A stretch of DNA of 64,000 nucleotides from Phaeosaccion multiseriatum (taxonomy: Eukaryota; Ochrophyta, other classes). Made by a program: the position numbers and the translations under genes. The DNA is taken from assembly GCA_965112735.1 (NCBI GenBank), contig OZ218963.1, positions 186,001 to 250,000 of the forward strand, given 5' to 3'. Below the pieces are notes generated by a model. That model saw only the letters and a program-made list of their open reading frames with translations. It had not been told where the DNA came from and made no database searches. This document shows positions 18,599 through 28,540 of the stretch, piece after piece. Each line of letters opens with the position of its first letter. The stretch's first letter is position 1.

Positions 18599-21491
18599 TC
18601 AGAAGGGCGCGTTCCTGTCCCTGATCTGTATCTCTCTCCTTAGTGTAACCGCCTCCTTCAACAGCCTGTCCGCCCCTGGGGAGACAGGTCTTAGGCGTCC
18701 CTCCCTGCCCCCTCCAAGACGGTACTGGGTGACAGGACCCAGAGGCTGCTTCCCCAGGGGGCGGCGGCCGAATTTCAGGCAGTGCACGCGGTGGAAGAGA
18801 AGGAAGGACTCGCGAGGAGATTGGCACTGGTCACGCACACATCGCTGGGGAGGACGAGGGGGGTGGTGGGGTGGGTGGGTGAGAGGGTGGGACAGGCGAC
18901 CGACCGAAAGAGTCGAGAAAGTTCAAGTCCGGGAAATATATATATATATGGGTAGGGCTCCTCGCTCGGAAGGTAAGATAGGAACGGGAACGGACAAGAC
19001 GGACACAACGGACACGGCTGAAGTATGGAGTGAGAGCACTCACTCCGTGCTAACGCAATACAGACACCCGCCACATACCGCTGCTCGCTTTTTTGCGTGT
19101 TGGTCATACGCTTAGCGTCCGACTTGTCGACAACGCTAGAGCAAATCAGACCAAAGGCAAATGATATATAATAGCAGAGGCATACGGACATATCGTTCCT
19201 CCTTACCTGGCACACCCGATTGCTGCACTCCATGCAGCAAAGGAGAGCAACGGCTTCCTTGCACACCACGCACGCGCCCGCAGGCTCCTCAGGAATGGGG
19301 TAGGACCTCTGAAGCTGCTCTCTCCTCTCGCGAGCGTGAGGGAACTTTATGTCTTCGTAGGCCTCCAGCGTGATCTCCCCCGCAAGGTATTGCTCTGCGG
19401 GGGTGAGTTGGACCTGGAGGGATGGAGGGAGGGATGGAGGGAGGGGTGGAGGGAGGGGTGGTTACGTGAGGCAAGTAGAGGAAGTAGAAGAGTACAGCTT
19501 TGGTTTAGCATGGAAGTATACGGGAGAGATGACGGGGGAGGGGCTGCCCTCTTAAACGAAGAGGAAGGGGAAGAGAAGAGCTGTGGTTTCCTCCTCCCCC
19601 TCCCTCCATCAATCCTCCATCCTCCTCCCCTCCCCTCCCCTCCCCTCCCCTCCCCTCCCCTCCCCTCCCCTCCCCTCCCCTCTCCACTCCTGTTGGGCAA
19701 GCACAAGCACAAGCACCAGCACCACGACCGGGCCTCACCTTCCGTGCCCTCTCCAATAAGTAGGCGTGCTCCATCTGCTGCTCGGCGGGCATGCGCGCAT
19801 GGACTGCCCTCTTGAGGCGCGTCAGACTCAGCGTCATGAGGTCAGACAGCTCCGTCAGGTGTATATCTCCGCGAGTGAAACCGTCGGCCACTTGGCGGGT
19901 GAGGGTGGCTCGTCCGGTAAAGCGAGCGACGGCGGTTCGGCCCGGGGTGGGGGGCAGGTGAGTCCACGCCTTCTCGCGGCAGTGGAGGCTGTGGAGGGGG
20001 GCGGGGGGGGAGTGGGGAAGGGAAGCCCGATCAGAAGCTCGGCACCAAGACGCCCTCGGCACCAAGACGCAGCTGAGCCGAGGTGGCACTAAGGTGAGCA
20101 CGAAGCGAACTGCACGTCCAACAACTACACGTCCAACAACTACACGTCCAAGTCCAACTCGAAAGGAAGGTCGAGGGCAAGCGAACGAACGAAGGGCAAA
20201 CTCAAACTCACACAGCACACACACACACACACACTCCAACTCACACAAGGGTGGGGCCGAATCCCACGTAGTCGAGGAGCTCAAGAGAGGCGAACTTGTG
20301 GAAGGCCTGAAACAGCTGTCGACCGTCCGACACCTCCACGTTGATGGGGTAGGGCTCAGCGGGCAGCTTGTACTGCAGGAAGAAGAGGGTGGGCGCTTTG
20401 AGGGGATTCTGGAATTTGTGTTTGAGTCTGTTGTACACGGCCCTGCCCTCTGCCGCACCCCCCTGGAACTCGCCCACTCGGAGGTTCTCGAGCTCGAAGG
20501 TTACCGAGTTGCCGTGTTTGTCCGGGGTGGCGAGCCAGATATGCCAGTCTTGAATACGGGCTCTAAGAGGAGGGGGGCCAAGCAGGCAGGAAGGCAAGCA
20601 GGGAAGGACAGAGGGAGGGACGGAGGGAGGGAGGGAGAGAAGGACTCGTTGGGTGTTCAGGCGCGGGGGATGAGTGGGAGGGAAGGAAAGGGTTCGGGTT
20701 CGTTGCAGGGCCCCGTGGTAGAGACAAGTGGTGCGAGTCGCGCGAGAGTGGCCCGTATATGGCACTGGCCGCCTCTGCCTGTGTCTTCCCGTCTCTCGCT
20801 CGCCCTCCCTCTCCCCCGCGCTCTGCCCTCGCTCACACGTCGGAGTGATAAGTATTGTTCGCTACTTTCTTCGACGAGCGGTGGGAGGCGTTGAGGTGTT
20901 GAGGTGCTGAGTGGATTGCCTCGTCTGATCGTGCGTGTCTGATGGGCCAGGTGGGAGGAGTGGCATCCAATCGAGGGTTTCTCTTGTCCCCCCATACACT
21001 ACTATACTTATCTCATCGAACGTGTTTGCCGCCCCCAAACCCCGTGCCTGGCCATACCACAGTGGCACGGTGGTCTCTCTCTTGGGGGAAAATCACCACC
21101 TTCTCACCTTATTTCGGCCTTTTCGTGGGTGCCAAGCTCTGTCTCCCTCTGCTTCTCACGCTGCAACCTGGTTGTGAGTGAGCGAGAGAAGAAAGCGTTA
21201 AGATTCATTGACGGACTGCTGCTCTTCCTTGCATCCGCGGCTATTAACATCACAGCCGCGAAGAGCGAAGTGAGAAAGTGAAGCTGGCCCAGCGACCAGG
21301 CCGAGTGGATACACCGAGCGACAACAGAGGGAGCTTAAAAATGGACTCCTCCTCATGTTGCGGGATGGCAGTAATTGCATTGCGGGATGGCAGTATTTAG
21401 GCAAACGAACAGCACCAACCCACCTTGCCTCCTTCGTCCGCCTCTGTTGCTCCTCCGCATTTGGAGCCTTCTTAGGGATGAGCTGCACCAT
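18599..21491 (-). CDS. Unrecognised protein with C-terminal B-box-like zinc-binding motif
   Basis: Exons with matching phase are 21491-21424 (MVQLIPKKAPNAEEQQRRTK), 21167-21108, then unresolved upstream exon(s), about 20572-20245, 19988-19739, 19413-19207 and 18826-18599. The 20572-20245 exon encodes a compact hydrophobic block (IQDWHIWLATPDKHGNSVTF ... APTLFFLQYKLPAEPYPINV) that I do not recognise. The tail reads CVVCKEAVALLCCMECSNRVCQ, then CQSPRESFLLFHRVHCLK. This CxxC-CxxC-C-HxxHC arrangement resembles B-box-type zinc fingers and spans the 19207/18826 junction, which supports that splice. A link between 21108 and 20572 could not be phased cleanly; one candidate exon (VEESSEQYLSLRR, about 20840-20905) does not fit. 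The gene is divergent from the glutaredoxin gene. Function unknown. Confidence 0.6.
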
Positions 21492-21800
21492 CTCCCCTGA
21501 AAGTCAAGGCGAGTCGTCTGAAGGTGAAGAAAGGGAAGAGAACATCAGCTTCCTTCGCCCTAAGGAGCTCCTCGCTGCGCGCAGGTCTTCGTTGTGCATG
21601 ACGAGAAGCCCACTACGAAAGCCAAGACGCTCTGTGAGGGCAAGATAAATAAAGGCGCCAGAATATTGATCGGGGCAAAGACGAAAGACAAAACGCCACG
21701 AATGGCAGCTGATGGCACCCTCGCTATCCTTTCCCTGCCTTCCTCTTGATCCTCTTCTTCAAATCATTCGAGCAAACCAGCAAGCAAGCGACAGAAGAAA
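21492..21800. promoter_or_regulatory. Shared upstream region of divergent zinc-protein and glutaredoxin genes
   Basis: 309 bp separate the two predicted ATGs. No repeat array or clear core promoter element is seen. The GGGATGGCAGTA word occurs twice just downstream in the first intron of the minus-strand gene (about 21364 and 21384). Confidence 0.4.
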
Positions 21801-23763
21801 ATGTGGAGGCAAGTATGCTGTCGCCTGGCTCCAGCCCTTGGCCGCAGCACAGCACCAGCGGGAGCAGCAGTAGCGACTGGAAGAATGGCCCCCGTGGTGG
21901 CTCGTGTAGCAGGGGCTACCTTTCGCCCTGTGAGGAGTAGCGCTGCCCGATGCCTGAGCGGCACCAGCAGCGCGGACTCGGACGACGCCTTCAAGCCGCA
22001 GCGCAAAGCCGTGCCCACGGGGACCAACGACGTGCACGACCTCATCGACAAACAGGTGCGCCCTCCACTCTCGCCCTCCCTCTCTCGCCCTCTCTCTCCC
22101 TCTCTCGCCCTCTCTCCCCACCAGCCTTTCTCTCTCTCTGTCCCTGACTCAGGACTGCCTGTAGTTCTGATTAGGGCCTTCTGTGCTCACCCCTCCCCAC
22201 CCCCCCACTACCCCCCACAGGTGCATGACAACAAGATCATGCTCTACATGAAGGGCACGCCCTCCGCCCCACAGTGCGGCTTCAGCGCCCAGGTGAGGCA
22301 CCTGGTGCTATAAGGGGCCGAGTAGAGCAGGAGGACGGTATCAAAGGTAGCCCGTGTACCTGTCTTCTCCTTTGGGTGTTTGCTTGGCCTGGCCCTCCGC
22401 TTCCACGTGTCCGAGAGCCTGTGCCACAATATATTTGATGCGTCTCCTGTCGGCGTGACGGATGGCCCCTAACGGGAAGGGGAGGCACACCCACAAAGGC
22501 TGGGCGGGGCACGCAACCCACCTCAAGCTCGCGTGTCTGATTATGTCATGAGGAGAGAGCCTCTCGGAGGGGAGGGGAGGGGTAGGCTCACTGCGGCTCT
22601 CCCACCTGTCCATTACCACGCCCCCCCCCCCCTCTCTCCGACCCCCCCTCCCCTCACGCTGTGCCTCGTATCACTCGCCGTCCTCAGCCGCCCATCTCGC
22701 CCTCCCATACCGCGCCTGTCTCCCTCCCTTCCTCCCTCCCTCCCTCCCTTCCTTCCTTCCTCCCTCCCTCCCTTCCTCCCTCCCTCTCCCCCTCCCTCCC
22801 TCCCTCCCTCCCTTCCTCCCTCCCTCCCTTCCTCCCTCCCTCCCTCCCTTCCTTCCTCCCTCCCTCCCTCCCTCCCTCCCTCCCTCCCTCCCTCCCTCCC
22901 TCCCTCCCTCCCTCCCTCCCTCCCTCCCTCCCTCCCTCCCTCCCTCCCTCCCTCCCTCCCTCCCTCCTTCCCTCCCTCTCCTCCCTGCCTGCCTGCCTGC
23001 CTCCCTGCCTGCCTGCCTGCCTGCCTGCCTGTGCCCCTCTCGTCTGCTGCTCAAGGTGGTGCGCATTCTGCACGTGCAGGGCGTGAACTTCAGCAGCGTC
23101 AACGTGATGGACCACCCTTCGATCAGGGAGGGCATCAAGTCCTTCTCGTGAGTCTAACTAACGAGTGGACTAACGAGTGGCCTCATCTCTCCTCTCAGAG
23201 ACACACACACACCTGCACACAATACTAGCTGACTAGCTGGATGCATGCATGCTGGAGGGTGATAGTAGAGCAAGCTTGTCTGTGTCGTATCATCAAAAGC
23301 TTGTCCTTCCAGAACCTTCCTTCCTTCCTTCCAAGCATTCCTTCCTTCCTTCCTTCCTTCCTTCCAAGCATTCCTTCCTTCCTTCCTTCCTTCCTTCCTT
23401 GTTAGCCATAGACTACTTGGGCCCCGGAGGAAGGGGGAGGGGAGGGGAGGGAGTGGTGTGGGTTGTAGAAAGCCCCCCCCCCCCTTGGAGAGAGATGAAA
23501 TGACTCGCTGACGCCCCTCTCTCTCTCTGTGTGTGTGCGCGCGCGTGTACGTGTGTGTGTGTGTGTGTGCGTGCGTGCGCATGTGCGTGTGTGTATGTGT
23601 GTGTGCGTGTGTGTGTGTGTGTGTGTGTGCGTGCAGGGACTGGCCCACCATTCCCCAGGTGTTCGTGGACGGAGAGTTCGTGGGGGGCTGTGACGTCATG
23701 ACGCAGCTGCAGGAGAGTGGCGAGCTTGAGACCATGTTAAAGGAGGCGGGGGCGCGCGACTGA
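21801..23763 (+). CDS. GRX5: Mitochondrial-type monothiol (CGFS) glutaredoxin
   Basis: Four exons join in phase: 21801-22055, 22221-22292, 23056-23147, 23637-23763 (181 aa). The first about 60 residues are rich in Arg, Ala and Ser and nearly free of acidic residues, as in a mitochondrial transit peptide. The fold then shows [26 protein letters not shown] with active-site C104, the TIP segment with cis-Pro146, and FVGGCD, which binds glutathione. These are the marks of class II monothiol glutaredoxins, which carry a glutathione-coordinated [2Fe-2S] cluster and hand it on in mitochondrial (or plastid) iron-sulfur assembly. Length fits single-domain Grx5. Mitochondrial rather than plastid targeting is inference; the gene symbol reflects family, not proven orthology. 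Confidence 0.9.
22721..22977 (+). repeat. (CTCC)n polypyrimidine array in glutaredoxin intron 2
   Basis: About 255 bp of CTCC/TTCC tetranucleotides are followed by (CTGC)n to about 23030, ending shortly before the acceptor of exon 3. The array gives the intron a very long pyrimidine tract on the sense strand. Confidence 0.92.
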
Positions 23764-24225
23764 GATGGGCAGAGGATGGCACCAGACGGATGGGGACAGC
23801 AGGAGAGAGAGGAGGAGCCCCTATGCTTGTCTGGGTGGAGTGTGTGTGAGAGAGGGGGGGGGAGTGGCCCTCACCACTGCACCCACTCCGCGCCACGTGG
23901 GTCGCAGAGGCGGGTCTGTAGCGACTTTTGAGGCAGCAGCCGCAGCAGGCAGGAGGAGCCGTTTTGGATACACCAGCAGTTGGTGATATGATGCAAGTAC
24001 AGCAGTGGTGGTGGTCAAAGGGAAGAGAGAGGAGAGGAGAGGAGAGGACAGCATTGAATTCAGCATCTGCGGGCCTCGCTGCTGCTACCGCTGGCTGCTG
24101 CGGCTCTGGGTGCAAGGGGTGCCAGGTGTCAGGTGCTGCCGGGTGTCGGGTGCCAGGTGTGAGGCCCCTCTCGAGGACGAGCGTCTTTCGTGCCCATACC
24201 ATCACACCGCCATACCATCACACCT
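23764..24225. other. Intergenic region 3' of glutaredoxin
   Basis: No gene is supported. The stretch is host-like in composition and holds one dispersed CAGCAGTTGGTGATA word near 23977. It grades into AACCCTAACCCT words at about 24234-24245, at the edge of the foreign island. Confidence 0.5.
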
Positions 24226-24318
24226 CTGATCCCAACCCTAACCCTGTTCTGCCAAAACCCTAAACCCACCTGATCACCACAAAACCATACAATAAGAAGA
24301 CAGCAACGACGTTGATAA

Positions 24319-24873
24319 CTAGTGCATACTACTTTTAATTTTTTCGTAGAAACCCTCATCAATGGCCTTAAAGACGAGCGGGTTGATCTTCCAGACAATC
24401 CAAATCAAAAAAGTCATGATGTCTCCAAACTCCTCCATCACCCCATGGCTGCTCACAGTCTTGGGTTTACCCACGATAAAGGCCAGATTGGCATAGGGAA
24501 AAATGGCCTGATCCTTGAGTGAGCGCCCAATAACGATAACGAAACGTCCGGAAAATTCTTCGCGACTGACAATGGCATCAAATGCGTCATTCATCGCCCG
24601 GGTGTTGGTGTGATCTTGATTGAAGTGCCAAAAGCCCGAAGGCGTGTATTGGGTCTGCATTCCGGTTGATCCACAAAAGAAGGCTCCTTTCAACGCCACG
24701 TTAACGGCCTTATAGACAGCGGCGTATTGATGAGTCCATGATTCTTCGGGCTCAATTTCACCTCCCACGTCGATGATAATCGACAGATGATGGATATTCT
24801 CCAATATCTCTCTCTTCGGATTCCGGTCGAGCGAAGGTGAGGGTGAAAGCGGGGGTTTGCCACCCTGGCTCAT
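24319..24873 (-). CDS. Hypothetical protein in foreign island
   Basis: The ATG at 24873 gives 184 residues starting MSQGGKPPLSPSPSLDRN. The protein has no family I can name. Visible features are an acidic stretch IIDVGGEIEPEESW, an aromatic region around GFWHFNQDHTNTRAMNDAFD, a hydrophobic FVIVIGRSLKDQAIFPYANL block and a C-terminal hydrophobic helix (IMTFLIWIVWKINPLVF) that could lie in or on a membrane. It follows the HAD gene on the same strand, so the two may once have been co-transcribed. Its 5' two-thirds are duplicated at 25302-25702. Confidence 0.6.
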   Translation of the reverse strand: MSQGGKPPLSPSPSLDRNPKREILENIHHLSIIIDVGGEIEPEESWTHQYAAVYKAVNVALKGAFFCGSTGMQTQYTPSGFWHFNQDHTNTRAMNDAFDAIVSREEFSGRFVIVIGRSLKDQAIFPYANLAFIVGKPKTVSSHGVMEEFGDIMTFLIWIVWKINPLVFKAIDEGFYEKIKSSMH

Positions 24874-24927
24874 GATGCTTAACAACTTGATTTATTGTAT
24901 GTTTTGATGATTATTAGCTTTTCGAAA

Positions 24928-24970
24928 TCAGGATATATCGGCCTGTCGGCTAAGCGGGACCCGCCACCCT
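24928..24970. repeat. Partial copy of the island palindrome (single arm)
   Basis: TCAGGATATATCGGCCTGTC through CGGGACCCGCCACCCT matches one arm plus the first core bases. The second copy at 25757-25799 is explained by the 829-bp duplication. It lies in the spacer between the HAD fragment and the hypothetical gene. Confidence 0.85.
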
Positions 24971-25002
24971 TCACTCAGGATGAATAAGAAAGTGTTCTTA
25001 AA

Positions 25003-25301
25003 CTACATTAAACTATCGATTAATTTCATAACTTCAACGCAGTCTTCGACGCTGCCCGCCAGCACATTCGCGATACTTGGCATGAAAGAAAGACTGCCCT
25101 GTTGAACCAGAATCGATACTCCACCCTTATCAAGGCACAACCTCATGGCCGCGTGATCATTCCCGCTATCGCCTGCAACGATGAGCTCTTGTTTGCTTGT
25201 ATCAAAATCGGGGAAGAGGCAATTGATGACATCCGCTTTGCCGCGATTGTTTTTCGGCTCCAAAGTGATGCCCATGGGATGAGAACCAATTTTCAAAGGC
25301 A
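25003..25301 (-). pseudogene. Truncated 3' copy of the HAD phosphatase gene
   Basis: This copies the last about 100 codons of the HAD gene at 25832-26644 (LPLKIGSHPMGITLEPKNNR to IDSLM), including motif IV AGDSGND. It lacks the nucleophile motif I and all upstream sequence. A 138-codon open frame reads in from the adjacent truncated gene copy across the duplication junction at 25301/25302, giving an out-of-context chimera. Confidence 0.85.
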
Positions 25302-25702
25302 ACGATAAAGGCCAGATTGGCATAGGGAAAAATGGCCTGATCCTTGAGTGAGCGCCCAATAACGATAACGAAACGTCCGGAAAATTCTTCGCGACTGACA
25401 ATGGCATCAAATGCGTCATTCATCGCCCGGGTGTTGGTGTGATCTTGATTGAAGTGCCAAAAGCCCGAAGGCGTGTATTGGGTCTGCATTCCGGTTGATC
25501 CACAAAAGAAGGCTCCTTTCAACGCCACGTTAACGGCCTTATAGACAGCGGCGTATTGATGAGTCCATGATTCTTCGGGCTCAATTTCACCTCCCACGTC
25601 GATGATAATCGACAGATGATGGATATTCTCCAATATCTCTCTCTTCGGATTCCGGTCGAGCGAAGGTGAGGGTGAAAGCGGGGGTTTGCCACCCTGGCTC
25701 AT
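25302..25702 (-). pseudogene. Truncated 5' copy of the hypothetical gene
   Basis: The first about 133 codons match the intact gene at 24319-24873 up to PYANLAFIV, then the frame crosses the duplication junction into HAD sequence read in a different frame (ending at 25202). The hydrophobic C-terminal helix is lost. Confidence 0.8.
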
Positions 25703-25831
25703 GATGCTTAACAACTTGATTTATTGTATGTTTTGATGATTATTAGCTTTTCGAAATCAGGATATATCGGCCTGTCGGCTAAGCGGGACCCGCCACCCTT
25801 CACTCAGGATGAATAAGAAAGTGTTCTTAAA

Positions 25832-26644
25832 CTACATTAAACTATCGATTAATTTCATAACTTCAACGCAGTCTTCGACGCTGCCCGCCAGCACATTCGC
25901 GATACTTGGCATGAAAGAAAGACTGCCCTGTTGAACCAGAATCGATACTCCACCCTTATCAAGGCACAACCTCATGGCCGCGTGATCATTCCCGCTATCG
26001 CCTGCAACGATGAGCTCTTGTTTGCTTGTATCAAAATCGGGGAAGAGGCAATTGATGACATCCGCTTTGCCGCGATTGTTTTTCGGCTCCAAAGTGATGC
26101 CCATGGGATGAGAACCAATTTTCAAAGGCAAATCCTTGGAGCAGGCAGAAACTGCAGCCATCTCTTCAGTAAAGAATTTCATGCATTCATTTCGCCACGG
26201 ATGTGACTCATCAATAAACAAACCAAAATAGGCTCCCATGGGCTTTGCCGTAACATCTTCAATATCGGAGATGTTGATGTAATTTTCCAAACGCTCTTGG
26301 AAGGAGCTGTAATCCGGCAAATCACCATCGGAAAAAATCAAATCCGGTTTGCCCGGACGGGCAATCACAAATCCATCATTGGCAGCAAAGGTCAAATCGG
26401 GAATTTCAGCATAAGCCTCACGAAGCTCATCAAGGGATCGGGCAGAAGAGGGAATATAAATGCCTCCCTTTGCTATAATCGACTTCACGGTTGGAATGAC
26501 ATCAGGATGAAGTTTCATCGCCGACTCGTCCGCATCGGACTTCACTGTCACCGTACCATCCTGATCAAAAATCATCACTGGCTTTGTACCAGATTTTAGA
26601 GCCACCATAAGACTCGCAAAACGCTTGGTGTAAAAAAGCAACAT
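25832..26644 (-). CDS. HAD-superfamily phosphatase, trehalose-phosphatase-like
   Basis: An intact 270-codon frame starts with ATG at 26644. Motif I is VMIFDQDGTVTVKSD, with the DxDGT nucleophile Asp near residue 28. Motif II is the Ser in IYIPSSARSLDEL. A Lys is present in the KIGSHPMG/EPKNNRGK region, and motif IV is AGDSGNDHAAM. A cap-like middle section (AANDGFVIARPGK … ENYINISDIEDVTAKPMGAY) fits class IIB HADs such as trehalose-6-phosphate and sucrose phosphatases. The substrate is therefore likely a sugar phosphate, but this is inference. No introns and lower GC than neighbouring genes. The end overlaps the 829-bp duplication. Confidence 0.8.
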   Translation of the reverse strand: MLLFYTKRFASLMVALKSGTKPVMIFDQDGTVTVKSDADESAMKLHPDVIPTVKSIIAKGGIYIPSSARSLDELREAYAEIPDLTFAANDGFVIARPGKPDLIFSDGDLPDYSSFQERLENYINISDIEDVTAKPMGAYFGLFIDESHPWRNECMKFFTEEMAAVSACSKDLPLKIGSHPMGITLEPKNNRGKADVINCLFPDFDTSKQELIVAGDSGNDHAAMRLCLDKGGVSILVQQGSLSFMPSIANVLAGSVEDCVEVMKLIDSLM

Positions 26645-26660
26645 GTCGGATTTTGTGAGG

Positions 26661-26777
26661 GATCAGGATATATCGGCCTGTCGGCTAAGCGGGACGTCAC
26701 GCACCCGCCACCCTACCCCAAGGGGCCCCAGGGTTCTGGCGGGTCCCGCTTAGCCGACAGGCCGATATATCCTGATC
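26661..26777. repeat. 117-bp palindromic element with 35-bp inverted arms
   Basis: The left arm begins GATCAGGATATATCGGCCTG and the right arm is its exact reverse complement over 35 bp (ending CCGATATATCCTGATC). The core contains CCCGCCACCC and CCCCAAGGGGCCCC, itself palindromic. The element sits between the HAD gene and a small divergent frame and encodes nothing. It resembles MITE- or REP-type palindromes. Confidence 0.9.
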
Positions 26778-26807
26778 TCCAGGAACTCATAATCTCTCAG
26801 GTCAACC

Positions 26808-27029
26808 ATGGTGACTGCTGATACTGTTGCCCTTTTGATTATGTTGGCGGTTCTCGTCGTTTTCACCGTTTTGGGATATTGCAAGAGCCAGAATGCCGAC
26901 GCACAAGAGGCAGCCCCGGATCTTATGAGCCGACAGGACATTGAGAATTTGATCGAGTTGAAATTTTTGCAGCATCACCAAGCGACCAATCCGTCTTTTC
27001 CCGTGGCGCAGCCGGAGCATGTCGTCTAG
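26808..27029 (+). CDS. Small single-pass membrane protein, hypothetical
   Basis: 73 codons start at an ATG at 26808. Residues about 5-25 (VALLIMLAVLVVFTVLGY) form one hydrophobic helix. A Cys follows, then a polar tail with RQDIENLIELKFLQHH. The frame is flanked on both sides by copies of the island palindrome. Small size and lack of homologue recognition keep the call tentative. Confidence 0.4.
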   Translation: MVTADTVALLIMLAVLVVFTVLGYCKSQNADAQEAAPDLMSRQDIENLIELKFLQHHQATNPSFPVAQPEHVV

Positions 27030-27211
27030 TCAAAGGCCTGTAACTCTATAGGCGTTGAATGAAAGCAAATTGACTATTTTAGGTTGTTGAAAAGTTCCAA
27101 TGCCGTATTTGCGGCCTGTTCAAACAATTCTGCGTTATTCAAGTTTTGTAGGTGACGTCATCCTTGTCGATCGTTCAGATTCATTTCTTCACAAGGTTGA
27201 GGTTTTTGGCC

Positions 27212-27297
27212 TGTCGTCACGCACCCGCCACCCTACCCCAAGGGGCCCCAGGGTTCCGGCGGGTCCCGCTTAGCCGACAGGCCGATATATCCTGATC
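27212..27297. repeat. Partial copy of the island palindrome (core and right arm)
   Basis: The core (TCACGCACCCGCCACCC, CCCCAAGGGGCCCC) and the full right arm are present, but most of the left arm is missing: CCTGTCG runs directly into TCACGCACC. One base differs from the 26661 copy in the core (GGTTCCGG versus GGTTCTGG), so the copies are not all products of one recent event. Confidence 0.85.
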
Positions 27298-27414
27298 TTC
27301 GAAGAAATGAGGGCTCATAAATCGCAAGAGCTACTTTCACGATGATTGTTTATCAGTTTGGCTTGAACCTCTATAGCCGTTGTTCAGGGGCTTCAGCTTA
27401 AGACTCGAGATTAT

Positions 27415-28146
27415 TTGTCGAAGAATGTTGCAAAACTCAGCTTTCATCTCGATATGGATGGAACTCTTTGTCGTCCTGGCGATGGATTGGAGAATGCCAG
27501 ACCTATTTTGAAGAGTTTGGTGAGGACATTTGACAGTGCGGTGTGTTGCAATACAGCGCAAGGGGAGGCTTATCTTCTTGAAGCCGGTGGTGATGTTTTT
27601 CCTTGGACAGTGAATGAGCTTGGACTCGTCATCAAGCGCGGTGATAGTGTTTTGGATTATGAAGAGCCTCCGAAGTTTGAGGAAGAATTGAAGGCCATTC
27701 GAGTGTTTCTTGATGATAGATCCAACTCCAATTTGGAACTGTTCGTGAAGGCTGGCGGGTTTGCAGTTCGTTTATCTGATATTGACGGGCGTCCAGCATC
27801 GATACGAGATCAAAGTGATCTCAAAAAACTCATGGAATCTTTGGTGGTTGATCGCGAGGATCTTTCGTGTGTTGAGACCTATGGATATTTAGACATCTGT
27901 TCGTCGACACTCACAAAGGCGAAAGGATTGAAGCGCGTAATGCAGGAAAAGCCATTTTCGAACCGTTTGATCTTGGCTGCTGGAGATGGCGCAACGGACG
28001 AATCGATGTTTGAAATTGCAGATGTGTCCATCAAGGTTGGTCGAGAAAACACTATTGCTGATGATCGTGTTGATGGCCATAGCGGGTTCCTCGATATCTT
28101 GAAGTGGTTAGTCCGTGAAAAAGAATTGCACGATGCACGTAATTAA
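27415..28146 (+). CDS. Second HAD-superfamily phosphatase in foreign island
   Basis: The frame holds 243 codons to a TAA at 28146. No ATG precedes the catalytic motif; the possible start is TTG at 27415 or lies further upstream. That suggests either bacterial start usage or 5' decay. Motif I is FHLDMDGTLCRPGDG; the C-terminal motif GDGATDESMFEIA matches the GDxxTDExMF pattern of trehalose-6-phosphate phosphatase-like HADs. It is only distantly similar to the other HAD at 25832-26644 and lies on the opposite strand. Function is probably sugar-phosphate hydrolysis (inference). Confidence 0.7.
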   Translation: MSKNVAKLSFHLDMDGTLCRPGDGLENARPILKSLVRTFDSAVCCNTAQGEAYLLEAGGDVFPWTVNELGLVIKRGDSVLDYEEPPKFEEELKAIRVFLDDRSNSNLELFVKAGGFAVRLSDIDGRPASIRDQSDLKKLMESLVVDREDLSCVETYGYLDICSSTLTKAKGLKRVMQEKPFSNRLILAAGDGATDESMFEIADVSIKVGRENTIADDRVDGHSGFLDILKWLVREKELHDARN

Positions 28147-28540
28147 AACCGATATAGTTTTTCATCTTCGCAATATTAAATCTATATTTTTAGGAATAGG
28201 GTTAGATCAGGATTTTTGTGATGGCTGCTGCTCAGCTCCTGCTCAGCTGCCCGATACTCCACGTGCCTTCGTTCATTTGCGGCGGCTGGGGGGGGACTAC
28301 TCAGGACCGCCCATGCGCGTTTGGTCGCTCTCCCTCACACTTTCTTTCCAGACGTGTATTTGGACCAATGAGGGGAAGGGGGGGGCGTGTGCTTGTAGTG
28401 AATGTCCCACTGCTATCCCTTTCAATTATACTCTTTTGATCTTGTGCTGCGATGGCTCGCACTCCTCCGTATCCTGCTCTCCGGGCCCGGCCCTCACCGC
28501 TGCCCCCCCCCCCCTCCCCATGCCTGCTGGCGAGAGTCAC

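Larger units (their letters stand above)
24473..26130. repeat. 829-bp perfect-looking tandem duplication
   Basis: Bases 24473-25301 and 25302-26130 appear identical wherever compared, offset by exactly 829. Left flank (…ACCC|ACGATAAA) and right flank (CAAAGGCA|AATCCTTG) differ from the junction (CAAAGGCA|ACGATAAA), which shows the unit boundaries with at most 1-2 nt of microhomology. The unit runs from within the hypothetical gene through the spacer repeat into the 3' part of the HAD gene, so the duplication created one truncated copy of each. Confidence 0.92.
24226..28215. mobile_element. Compositionally foreign island (candidate horizontal insertion or assembly join)
   Basis: About 4 kb has clearly lower GC than its flanks, intron-free compact open frames, no microsatellites and none of the CAGTTGGTGATACAG or GGATGGCAGTGG words that fill the host DNA. 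It carries two HAD phosphatase genes, one unknown gene and one small membrane protein. Its own palindromic repeat is absent elsewhere in the window. Telomere-like words lie at both edges: CCCTAACCC and CCCTAAACCC at about 24237-24268, and TAGGGTTA at about 28197-28204. GATCAGGAT, the end of the palindrome, also occurs at the right edge. Source could be a bacterium, a large DNA virus of protists or a misjoined contaminant contig; sequence alone does not decide. Confidence 0.65.
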
